Shown one piece after another: positions 13,401 to 64,000 of a stretch of DNA of 64,000 bases (within the stretch, counting starts at the first letter, position 1; every line of letters begins with the position of its first letter). The translations under genes were made by a program, and so were the position numbers. The DNA is from Acanthochromis polyacanthus (lineage: Eukaryota > Chordata > Actinopteri > Pomacentridae), in NCBI RefSeq assembly GCF_021347895.1, contig NC_067120.1, positions 17,345,361 through 17,409,360 on the forward strand. Direction: 5' to 3'. The notes under the pieces are model-generated. The model worked only from the letters and a program-made list of their open reading frames with translations. It made no database searches and was not told the origin of the DNA.

Positions 13401-16389
13401 AAGCCAAACAAACAGTGGAATGTTCTACAGCCCACTGTCAAAGAGAAATCAAAGTTAGAGATCCCTGTAATAAAGGATTAAAACAGTTTCAACAAGCAGA
13501 AACCTAAAATGAGGAAAGTGTCAGCTCTTGTCAGTTTTACATCAAGTCTGAAAGATGTGAAGAAACTCCAGAATATTGCTGCATATAAAGTGAGAGAAAA
13601 CTGACACAACAAGGGTGCATGCAAGTCGCCTCAGGCAGACTGGGTGGATCTGGTAGCTGTCTGCAGAGATCCAGATAAGGATGCCAAATGACAGTGCTGT
13701 CCTTGGTGGCGTGACACTAGGGGCAAAATAAACCAGCTGTTATGGGAGTGCCCAGCAAGGCCCTAATCTGAGCTTGGCTGTTACAGTTGAGTTATGGCCA
13801 CAGCAGTCCTGCAATGGATACAAATAGACACTGTTTGTCCCCGTTTAGCTGGAAGACTCGCTCTCATACTCAGCAGTTAATGCCCAGAAATCTCACACCC
13901 ACACCATACACACATACACGACAAAAAGATAATTAAGAAAATGTGTCCAAATGGGTCCACGTGTCCGGGACATGTGATGATGCTAAAATTAACTTTGTCA
14001 GATTATTATAGATGTCACGAATAGGGATGCAGTTTTTAAGAATGTCCAGATGATTCTGGCATCTGCTCGCAATAAATATGAATTAAATGGCAGAAAATCT
14101 GAGAACATGCTTATACTAGCAGCTGCAGTAATGATAATTATAAGAAATATCTTGGACAAATAAGACCTTAAAGTAACAGGCTTTTCTGTTAGGGGAATGA
14201 GGGAGAGATTGCTAGACATGACTTGTTTCTTTGCGTATTCTTTCATGACAAGCTCACACCTGAACATGTTTTACCACTTAACGAGCACTGACTGCAATTT
14301 TGACAGTAATGAGCACAGCAGCTGTGCCTGACATGCGACCCATCAACACGTTTATGTGCATCTGTCTCACTTCCAGCAATCATTATGAACTCAATTATTA
14401 TTATTACATTTGAGAGCAATCAATAACAGTTAGTGCAGCACAGACAACCATTAAGCCTTGGCTTTTTCAAGAGTACCAGATATATAAAAATATCCACAGA
14501 AACATTCACAATATATTCATTTCACTTAATACATGGATAAGTGCTCTAATTAAACACCATACAGTTGTATGTGTCCTACATGTGGATAGTCAATATAAAT
14601 ATTTACTATGGCAGAAAAAAAAATTAATTTCAAGGCATAAAAGCCCCAAAACATAAAATAAGAAATTTAATTACATCTGATCTAAGAAATGTTCTAAGCA
14701 TCAATTTATTTTAATGACAATGGGCGTTTGTGTAGTAGCTGGTTATGGCCTCGCTGCTTGTCAAATTGAACATTTTCCACGGCACCCTTCAGACGAGCAG
14801 ATAAAAATCAGGGGGAACGCATGAGAGAACAGTGGGGTGACGAAAAGGAAAAAGAAGAGTAGCAGGAAAGCTAAGGCAGTGGTTGGTGGAATTCAAGTGT
14901 GTGGAGAAAGAGTCCTGGACTAAAGCCACAAATGGGCAGGTCAAAAGTTTGCAAAAGAGAGAGAGAGAAGACGCATTCTGCTGCTCGTGACTATTCTTGA
15001 ACTATTAAAGTTTGTTTGGTTAGTGTTTTTATCTGAATTAAGTAACAAGATGTGCCTCTGTAGCTGGAAAGTATTTTAGCCATTGTATGTGTTGAACTAA
15101 AACTAGACATTGATGAATACTGTGGAAGGTTTTTATCCTGGCTATGAATGTGTGGTAGTCTGTGTGTTAGAGAGTGAAAAAGAAAAGCCAGCAGGTCAGA
15201 GATGCAGATGAGTGGCAAAGGTCAGTGTAGATTTGCAGGGATAGCAGAGAGAAATGAATATCTATTAGGTGAGAATACTCCTATAGTCACCAACAACACC
15301 TATTAATGCATATCTGTGAGAATAAACTGACATCCACACACGCTTACATTCTAAGTTGCAAAAAACACCTATTACTTCAGCTAGATGTAGACTTGTGTAT
15401 CTACTATATTAAATCCAGTCTAAGTGGGAATACATCCTATTTTGTACTGCATGAAGTAGGAAAGATATCTTTTAAATGAGCAGTAAGTTTGGCCCCAAAT
15501 GGATCCACCACAATAAACCCCTGTAGAAAACACATTAAAATTCATCCTTTTCTTGAATGTTTTTGTAATTACTCTTATCTACTCTTTTATGAACTTGAAA
15601 AACAAACAGTAATTGTGGCATGTGCAAAAATCCTTGTCATCCACCAACCATGGGCTCATAAAAGCAACTGAATGAAGATGTGAAAATGAAGCTACGGTAA
15701 TTTGATGTCTACAAAGCATAGGGAGGTGAAGAGTAATGGTAGTTAGGGGGAACTATGAAAGTCCTTGTACATGTTCACAAGTTTGGTGAGTAAAGCTGGA
15801 TCTGAATACAAGTGTCATGGAGTCAGTCGATGAAATCAAACTGAAAAATTATGGTTTTTACAACAGGATGATAAGCCAAAGTACACTTCAAAACAATCTA
15901 GCCTGAAGCTTTTGCAGCAGCCCTCACAGTCCTCTGACTTTAACAACAGTGGAAGTAACTATTAAACATGATATGTGTGCAAAAATATATTTTCTATTTA
16001 ATTCTTTGAAGTTCAAGATAGAAGCTGCAGTGCATTTGAAGGACCACTCAATGTATTTTTTTCTGCCCAATGCCAGTGTTGTATTTACTTATTCTCAAAT
16101 CAACAATCTACAAAACATGTAATTTCCCCAAAACGTCTGCATACAACTGTTCACCACAAGCACATACACAAGCTTAAATGCAATACAAAGCATTCAGAAT
16201 GCTGCATGCCATCATGCAGCAGCACAACAAACAGCATCTCAAAGTTGACAGTGCTCATGAACTGCAACCTCAGGCATGATTGGGTGGCAGATGTTCACTC
16301 TAAACTGACTACATTTATCATTCGTAACCGGCAACAACCACATATACGAAGTAGCAGTCAAACTTCAAAGCCCATAATCTATTGAACTC

Positions 16390-16446
16390 CTCTGCATTTA
16401 GTCCTGTAGGACATGAACCCTTCTGCATTTACTCCTGTAGGACTTG
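16390..16446 (+). repeat. Tandem pair of a ~30-bp unit
   Basis: CTGCATTTAGTCCTGTAGGA and CTGCATTTACTCCTGTAGGA occur 32 bp apart. This is a local duplication with one mismatch in 20. Confidence 0.85.
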
Positions 16447-17180
16447 GTCTAATCTGTCAGTAAACACCTAATCTGGATGCAATGAGCTCATACATGACTC
16501 AGTCCCAGAGGGAAACACAGTTTCACACTCACTGCAGGGTTCGAGTCTAAGAATAGTGTTGACATGTCTGTGAAACACATTTTTGCATTGCTTCTATGCG
16601 AACGCTTGTATTATCAGTTTAACATTGTAGGAACACAGTGGTACTACTGGTGTCTTGATACAGTTGGAAAGACACAAGTTGGTAGATAAATAACTGAGGG
16701 TAAACTGTTTTTGTAGTCAACACGCTCACACAAAAAACAAAGCAAGTCTAATTACAGTGTGATGATTGAGCTAATCCATCTGACCAGGTCAATAGGAGGA
16801 AGGAAGGCCATCAACGTTCACGCAGAAAAACAACAACACAGAATTCTCAGTTCGATGAGGGCGTACCGTAGCATGTTCTACAACCTATTGAGTGGGATTT
16901 CTTTGACATTTCCCTCAAGACTAAAGGGATAATCCCCTATACAACACTCTGTACCTGATATGGCCTCAGCCCTCGAGAGTCTCTTCAACTCTCAAGAGAG
17001 TTCAACATTTAGAGAGCAGCTGGAGGGGCTCTCTGCTCGGACAAAAGGCCTTTTAGGAACTATGACCAATAGGGAAATCATGGATCGGAGAATGGAAGTC
17101 AGTACAGGATGATGGATGGGAGGGAAATTCAGAAGGGGGAGGTTTAGGGAAGAGCAGAGAGTAAACTTTCTAGTACTTAC

Positions 17181-58006
<40,826 letters not shown>

Positions 58007-58196
58007 GTTGCCCCGTAGGACGGTCCAGCTCAGAGAGGGCTGACGGGGGACTTGAAAGTCTCTGAAAGTCCTGCTTTTTCTGACCAAGACTCGAGCAGAA
58101 GGAAAAAGCCCAGCAGGATAAGAATTCTAGCTAGGCATGGCTAGCTACCTGCTGCAGAGAAGAGCTCTCTCTGCTGGGCTGCATGTGAGTCCATAC
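58007..58196 (-). other. kcnq1: kcnq1 5' untranslated part of coding exon 1, upstream limit uncertain
   Basis: Upstream of the ATG the frame carries a TAG. A pyrimidine-rich acceptor (cgcttcttcccctgcag) ends at 58197, so the coding exon may begin at 58196, spliced to an upstream noncoding exon. A second good acceptor (cttctctgcag) lies about 40 nt further into this stretch, and transcription could instead start here. The region contains short upstream ATGs. Confidence 0.45.
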
Positions 58197-60117
58197 CTGC
58201 AGGGGAAGAAGCGATATAAGTCATGGAGATAGTGTAATTGAAAGCAAGCTTTGCCCTCCACTAGCATGCCACTTGTTGTCTTTGCATCGGTCACAAAAAA
58301 TACAAGATATGGACACTGTGAAGCTCAGTTTGATGATCCGGGTGCTCTGCTTTTACACAAGCAACTGCAACATGCCTCCTTCTCACCTGCATTAAACTAT
58401 CTTTATAATCAAACAATATTGTTAGATTTAATATACTTGTAGCAGCAAATGGATGAAGACTGCACTTTTGACATTATCAGTGTCACTGGATGAATTAATT
58501 TTTATACTGTATTACTGTAACAAGTGGCTTTCAAGCACATCAGAGCAATTTTGTCACTACTGAAATATCATCATATTAGAATCTGGCAAATACAAAATGT
58601 GGCACCCTTCACTATGTTGCTTTTAAACTGTAGCCATACATGCAGAGGCCTGTGTAGATAACACTGATTCAAATCAGAGCTTTTCACTGTGTTATGATAA
58701 TTGTTGTAGTTCTTGCTCTAAAATAACTCCACATAAGGCAAAAAACATGAGCAAATGCTTAAAGGCTATATATTACTGTCACTTGTGATCTGTGACCATA
58801 ATACATGTCGAATAGACATGTGGCAGTAACAGGTCAACACACTAGTCCATTTCCACCGGATTTTCTACTACAAAAATTGCCTCCTGTTGTCCTTTAATGG
58901 ATTTCAAACCCCCTCCACTCTTCCATTCAGTACTGTAAAATTAATGCGCACTCTGCTCTCATTAAAAAAAAAAAATAGTTCAGGCTACAACAGATTTTAA
59001 GCAACTCCTGTTACAATGTGACCTTCCTTTAATGGTTACACAAACCACGTCACATCACAGAAGCTTAATCAACATGCAACCGAGCAAAAATTAGACTGAT
59101 TGAGACTGCGGATAGTTGCAGAATGACTGTTTTGCAGCTTCTCTTTCACGATTTCTGTCAGCTTTTTGTTCTTTATAGCCACAGTCAGAACACAATTAAG
59201 CGTAAATTAAATAAACACAAATTATTTAAAGATGCACACTAATTCACTATTGAAAACAAAACAATAAGTCTGCTACAGAAAACCATGCACGTTACCACTT
59301 CAAGCCCAAATTCTCCACACTTTTGCAAATTCCAAAACTTGTATTGAGAATATGCTTAATAAAGAAAATCAATTAACTGAGTCCAGGTTAAAAAAAAACA
59401 ACTAACTGTAGCTCCAGAAAAGCGAGTGGTTTCTGTGCAGAATGAGGTGCAAATCAGGTACATATACTAAATAATTTCGCAACATAAAACCTGCTAACGG
59501 CAAAGAACCTGTAACTAAGTCAGGGAAGCCTGACAACGTAACAAAAACACTTTCCATCTGCCAAATCAAAGCCACCTCTACCCCTTCCTGCCTCATGTAC
59601 AATTAATCAGCAGGTGGTTTAGAGTCTTCTCTGGAAAGAAACTGAACCAGGTAGTATGATAGGTGGCTGGATGTTACCTAAAAGGACTGGAAAGAAAGAC
59701 TTATAGAACTAGAGAGGTAGGCCATTTAGAGGCCCCTGAACATATCTGTCAGCTATGGATGAAGTGATGACAGGATGCTGGAAAAAAGTTCTACCTTTAA
59801 AACTGCACAATCATGAAACACAATGAACTGTCCGACATGCATAAGCGGCCGTGGGACTCAGTTACATAGCATTGTCCATCAACCTGAACCAAGCCTCTGC
59901 AGGGGATCTATAACTCAGGTTAAAGGGCAGCATGTGGGGTAAAACATTTTCCATCTCGCTTTCCCTCTATTTATCTGCAAAATAAACTCAGGTTGAGATC
60001 TGTTTAATGAACCTGTATAATAAAATCAAATGTTTTGTCAATATTTGCATCAATTAATGCCACCAGCTGATGAGTCCTTAAAAATTAAATATGTCTAATT
60101 AATAAGTCAAATCTTAC

Positions 60118-60167
60118 CTTTCACTTTAAAATCGCGCCACAACTTCTTATCGGAGGAAAATTTGCAT
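60118..60167 (-). other. Possible 50-nt noncoding upstream exon of kcnq1
   Basis: On the minus strand, acceptor gaacttgtcttgtttcag precedes ATGCAAATTTTCC..., and the segment ends AAAG followed by gtaaga, a strong donor. The segment has an octamer-like ATGCAAAT and a very short ATG frame that stops at once, so it would be untranslated. It lies 1.9 kb upstream of the possible coding-exon acceptor at 58197. Paired splice signals alone can arise by chance. Confidence 0.3.
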
Positions 60168-61249
60168 CTGAAACAAGACAAGTTCTTCCCCCGTTTCTGT
60201 TTTCCACAAAAACAAGTTCCAGTGCTGCTCTTTGTTAATTACATCAATTAGAAATGATCCCCCAACGCTCAGAAACACAGGTAACATCGAAAACGCAGTG
60301 AAAACACGAGTGTTTAATCGGCTGCTGCCTGCAGGTCCGGAGCCTTTGAAGTGCATCGCAGCCTGTGGTTGGACGAGTGTTGCGTTCAAGCTTATGGGAA
60401 ATCCTAATGCATGTTAACAGCAAAGCTGTACCCTGGCGATTTTCTGTTATAGTTAAGTAGAATTTAATTTAGAATTTAATATTCTAAATTAATTTAGCCA
60501 CTTCTACTAATTTGTATTATTATCTGCTCAAACTGTACAATATTTGATATTATGTGTTTTGAATCTAACAATGAATTTAATTCCAGATTATTCCAGTTTC
60601 TAAAGATCCGATCTATCTGATCAATAAAATGTCAGAATATAGTTAAATATATCAGTCACAAGTTATCAGATTCCATAGTGATGCCTTCAAAATTATGTCG
60701 AAACACCTAAAACTATCTGTTTTTGCTTCCTCTAAACAAAGTTCTGCTCACATTTAGTTTCTCTCCAAAAGACCTGTTAAAAACAAATGTCTGTTTTAAT
60801 TGCCACCACGTGTTGCTGGCAAATTTAAACTGTGTGTATCATAAACTTGGCAAGGTTTTATTATTAACTATACAAACCCAGGCTTTAAAGAACCCCAAGT
60901 GCCTCAAATTTCAGAATCTTAAATACACTTGCATTAAATCAAATTACCAGTGCAGTGTCATAGAACTCCTGGTTTCAGATGTCAGGTGAAAGGTAAAGCC
61001 CCTAAAAGGGTTTATACAGCTGTTAATTTAGGCATGGTTTCCTCAGTGAAGATTAAACCAGTTCTATGCATTTTTAACATGGTAGCATGAGTGAAGAGTA
61101 TGTAAAGACAAACACATGTACAACCTGTAATGCAGCCTGAGAAGGTAAATTGCATAAATCAACATCAGTTATATTCAGCTTGTTTATGGCCAAGCTGGCT
61201 GCTGGCTTTTTACAACAGAAGAAATTAGTTTGACTACTACTAATTTCAC

Positions 61250-61572
61250 AAGCTTACCCTAGGTCCATCAGAATCCTGAACTCCATACACCTGTCTGCCT
61301 GAATGCACAATATCACTCTTTGCTGCTTTCGTCCATTTTCATAACATATCATATTCTACTGGTTCCTATTCTATTTCATCTACCTCCCATTTTGCACATA
61401 TCTGGCCCTCTTTGCACATGGTGCCTTTTTAATATTATCTGCTATATTCAATTTATTATTTAATGTGATATTTTATTACTTACTGCCTGTTGCACCATCC
61501 AGTGGAAGTGGAAGTATTTTCATCATGCCATATATGATGACAATAAACCTATTCTATTCTATTCTTTTCTAT
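61250..61572 (+). mobile_element. LINE-type 3' untranslated end with ATTCT tail
   Basis: The segment ends TATGATGACAATAAACC followed by TATTCTATTCTATTC, the usual 3' finish of several fish LINE families. Upstream, TTGCACAT and CTGCCTGTTGCACC blocks fit. The 5' limit is a guess. Confidence 0.5.
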
Positions 61573-61779
61573 TCTACATGCAGAATCTTCTATTTTTAAG
61601 CTCAGTCCTATTGATTTCATTTTCATCCCTGTGTATACATTTGAATAACATCCAATCAGTTATTTTAAAGTAGTAAACTGCCTGTCATAATCAACACGTT
61701 GTTGGCGTCGGGTGTTCAAATAAGACCCTGATTATGAAGCATAGCCACTGAGCAAGTTTTGGGACTTGTGACAACCAAA

Positions 61780-62093
61780 CTACGGTTTTACGAGTGGGTC
61801 CTGAACGCAAGCGCATATTTCGAAGGCAGCAGCTGGCGGAGGGTCACGGTCGCGCGCTTACAGATAAGCACCAGTCTGTGAGAGAAAACAAACGCTGATA
61901 TTAGTTTTAATCCAAAATTTAACTAAAACTACTTTGTAAACGTGTTTCATATACCAATAAACTATCCAAACACACACCGTGAGTTGACTCCACACCTGCA
62001 TTCATCCGCAGGAGGCACTGCACGCTCTCTCTTCGCTAATTTCGCAATTGGAGTTGATTGTCCCTCCTTGGTTTCCGTAGTCTCTGGGAAAAC
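61780..62093 (+). promoter_or_regulatory. Likely promoter and 5' UTR of the plus-strand gene
   Basis: This stretch is richer in CpG than its surroundings (gtcacggtcgcgcgcttac near 61845, ttcgctaatttcgcaattgg near 62035) and lies directly before the 62094 ATG. No TATA box stands out. A CpG-rich TATA-less promoter would suit a housekeeping gene. The exact start site is not visible. Confidence 0.4.
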
Positions 62094-62226
62094 ATGGCGT
62101 CGCGCACCACCAAGGCACTTCTGTCCCTAGGTCGAATAAATATTCCTGCTCTTGGACTTAATAATGCAGTCAGCAGGGTCACATACGCAACGGCTTTGTC
62201 CGTAAATTCCTCCTCGTCCAAAAAAG
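62094..62226 (+). CDS. First coding exon of an unidentified gene; basic N-terminus resembling a mitochondrial presequence
   Basis: ATG in a good context (aaaacATGG) opens a frame that runs to the donor gtgagt. It encodes MASRTTKALLSLGRINIPAL, then GLNNAVSRVTYATALSVNSS and SSKKG. The first 40 residues have Arg/Lys and Ser/Thr, no acidic residue, and spaced Leu/Ile, the composition of a mitochondrial import signal. Reading through the donor soon meets a stop, and a correctly phased exon follows at 63936, so the splice is credible. It is transcribed away from kcnq1. I cannot name the protein from 63 residues. In-frame TTG codons upstream exist but no upstream ATG is needed. Confidence 0.72.
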
Positions 62227-63935
62227 GTGAGTTTCAGTGTCGCCGTAAAGCAGAACTCGCCGTTTCAGAGCTGCGTGCTAAGCTGCATGCTGGAAATGCT
62301 GTGACAAGGGCCAGTTCATGTAGCTCCTGTTCTGACGGTCATGTACTGTTTGTCTGGAGTTAGTATATAAACTCAGCTAACTAATTGCACGAAATTATCC
62401 ATTTGTAGCTGTTATAGTTGATCTGTTTATCAGGTATGGGATGTGTTTGGAGTGTCAGGAGTTCTTGTGGGGCTCCTGTGTCTTTTATGTACGTTATGCC
62501 ATTACTTGGATGTCTTTATCTCTGTTCCTCTCAAATCACTACAGTCAGAAAAGACATTAAATAAACTTAACAGAGATGAGATGGTGCTTTGTAAACTTAA
62601 AGCACTTTCTGAGTGACATTACAAGATCAGTTAGCCTTTAGTGAGCTCAGACAGAAAAATGTTGGGACAGCAGTAGGAGTACAGAGAAAGGGTTATTTTC
62701 TAACTTGGTTTGCCACCTCCCATTATATCCACTGCATTCAAATAATGAGATACCAACACTAAAAAAAAATCAATAATTTAATTTTAACATTACTAAAATG
62801 TCTTGTAACAGATTAGGATGACAAACTGAATGGCAAATTAATTTCCCCCCTTCTATTTTTTTTAGGTTTGTAACTAACAAGCAATGTTCAGATTGATTGA
62901 CTTATTCAATTGTTCGGTCTATAAAATGTCAGAAAATGATATCCTGCGTTAGGTCTACACAGTGGCTTGGTGGTTAGCACTGTCGCCTCGCGTCCCGGCA
63001 TGGGCCTGGGATCTTTCTACATGGAGTTTGCATGTTCTCCCTGTGTTTTCTCCGGGTACTCCAGCTTCCTCCCACAGTCCAAAAACATGCTGAGATTAAT
63101 TGTTGATTCTAAATTGTCCGTAGGTGTGAATGTGAGTCCTTGAAACACTAGTCCAATGAGCAGTTTCCATCAGGGACTCTTGAGCTGGTAGCTAATCTCA
63201 AACCATATATTTTAACCATTAATTTGCCTTTCAACAACCAGTCAGTTGGCTTTCTACCAAGAAAATTGGTGCAAGAAAAGCAAAGACATTTTGTTGGTCT
63301 AGAATCAAGAACCATTTACATCAGGGGATTTGTGGTATAATTGTGCATTATCTAAAGAAGAAGAAGAAAAAACAGTTTCGGTATGGACGTGAAGTCAAAG
63401 CAGCATAAGACATAAACTGCCGCCTAACCCTAGTGTGCCGTTGTTTTTGTTTTGTTTGGCTGTAGCACTGCTGGAAAAGCACCAACTTATACACTCACTT
63501 AATGCTCTATATCCTATGTAAAATAAATATCTTGAAAGAACTAGACCCCATTTCATGTTGGTGGAAAGATTTTATTTGTGACTGAAGCTCCTGCCATCTG
63601 TGCCCCCAAAATGACCCTTCTTTCAAAATCAAATAGAGTTTTTCCTCTCACCATCTTGATAAAAAAAATCACAATCGGCTGGGCCTGCTCAGCATTTTAA
63701 TCCATGCACACAGCATGGATGGATGTTAACTGCATAGCTGTGCTATAGATTATGCCTGTTTGGGAGTATTTACATTTGTTGTCTTTCTCTGCTCATTTAT
63801 TCGTGCTGTGCCTGTAGTTTATCATTTTCCTGTGCAAGGTATTTATTTAGTGTATTAAGTGCAGTGTTCTGACCTTGATTTTTAAGACATTTTAATATAT
63901 GTGTGTGACTAACCTTGATTTGTTATCAAATGTAG
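62227..63935 (+). other. Intron 1 of the plus-strand gene
   Basis: A 1.7-kb intron with gt-ag ends. It holds a truncated copy of the teleost tRNA-headed repeat (62965..63150). The rest shows nothing I can name. Confidence 0.6.
62965..63150 (+). repeat. Teleost tRNA-headed interspersed repeat, 3'-truncated
   Basis: The head GTGGTTAGCACTGTCGCCTC resembles a tRNA-derived pol III box A, followed by GGGATCTTTCTACATGGAGT and TTTTCTCCGGGTACTCCAGC. It stops after GTGTGAATGTGAGTCC. Its head is the best preserved of the copies here. Confidence 0.75.
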
Positions 63936-63988
63936 GTGCTCCAGAGAGAAACGGTAGAGGATTTGGTAGCAGAAAACCCAGAAGAGAA
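63936..63988 (+). CDS. Second exon of the unidentified plus-strand gene (gene continues past the window)
   Basis: After acceptor tgttatcaaatgtag, 53 nt continue the frame of exon 1 (split glycine codon G|GT) with APERNGRGFGSRKPRRE and end at donor gtaagt in phase 0. The peptide is strongly basic and Gly/Arg-rich, like a nucleic-acid-binding or processing-linker segment. Nothing here identifies a family. Confidence 0.6.
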
Positions 63989-64000
63989 GTAAGTGTGCAG

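Larger units (their letters stand above)
1..17180 (-). other. kcnq1: Last visible kcnq1 intron, extending beyond the window
   Basis: I looked on the minus strand for the helix B, helix C and helix D exons of KCNQ1 and did not find them, so this is treated as intron. It contains simple repeats (2077..2161, 3833..3860, 5241..5265, 12665..12678), a LINE end at 10340..10490, a hairpin at 6723..6751, a tandem pair at 16390..16446 and a perfect CRE palindrome at 8913..8920. A missed short exon cannot be excluded. Confidence 0.65.
58197..61779. other. Region between kcnq1 coding exon 1 and the plus-strand gene
   Basis: AT-rich and mostly without recognisable features. It holds the possible noncoding exon at 60118..60167, an AT-rich palindrome with 12-bp arms at 60464..60492, and a LINE-type 3' end with an ATTCT tail at 61250..61572. 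No protein-coding sequence is supported. Confidence 0.7.

Noticed and set aside
1..17180. Search for kcnq1 helix B, C and D exons
   Set aside because: Minus-strand scan for REHHRATIKVIRRMQYF-, YDVRDVIEQYSQGH- and LNRVEDKVTQLDQRL-like coding found no match, so none is annotated. A search with profile tools over this range would settle it.
60147..60389. 80-codon frame upstream of kcnq1 on the minus strand
   Set aside because: Considered as an alternative N-terminus, but the downstream exon has an in-frame stop before the 58006 ATG and the residues match no channel sequence.

Overview
This window is vertebrate nuclear DNA, almost certainly from a teleost fish. It is AT-rich with long introns, GT-AG splice sites, long CA, GA and G runs, and several repeat types typical of teleosts: decayed Tc1/mariner relics, a 'CACTACCGTTCAAAAGT' MITE, a tRNA-headed interspersed repeat ending in GGATGGATGG, and LINE 3' tails with ATTCT or CAAT repeats. 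There is no prokaryotic-style operon, CRISPR array or tRNA gene.

The main occupant is the 5' two thirds of a voltage-gated K+ channel gene, kcnq1 (Kv7.1), on the minus strand. Thirteen coding exons were placed base by base between 58006 (ATG) and 17181. They encode 576 residues plus two bases: a long N-terminus, S1 to S6 with the TIGYGD selectivity filter, calmodulin-binding helix A, and the variable linker after it. Exons 2 to 8 measure 91, 127, 79, 97, 141, 111 and 96 nt, which are the mammalian KCNQ1 sizes as I recall them. The remaining C-terminus (helix B and the assembly coiled coils) was not found in 1..17180, so the last visible intron probably runs off the window. Two small in-frame exons of 27 and 54 nt lie between the homologues of mammalian exons 10 and 11 and look like cassette exons. 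These are the most interesting coding observation here.

At the right edge a second gene starts on the plus strand (62094). It is divergent from kcnq1 and about 4 kb away. Only two exons are visible (63 codons), encoding a basic presequence that looks mitochondrial. I do not recognise the gene.

Layout: 1..17180 last visible kcnq1 intron (repeats, no exon recognised); 17181..34552 exons 11 to 3; 34553..42298 intron 2, with a THAP-domain DNA transposon next to a terminal-inverted-repeat element; 42299..42389 exon 2; 42390..57512 intron 1, with several transposon relics; 57513..58196 exon 1; 58197..62093 intergenic or kcnq1 5' region; 62094..64000 start of the plus-strand gene. The clearest mobile elements are an intact solo LTR with a perfect 5-bp target duplication (31241..32115), only 122 bp from kcnq1 exon 6, and a 1.08-kb element with 19-bp perfect inverted ends and one THAP zinc-finger exon (34939..36015). 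I see no new multi-gene system; the window is an ordinary vertebrate channel locus with a rich transposon record.
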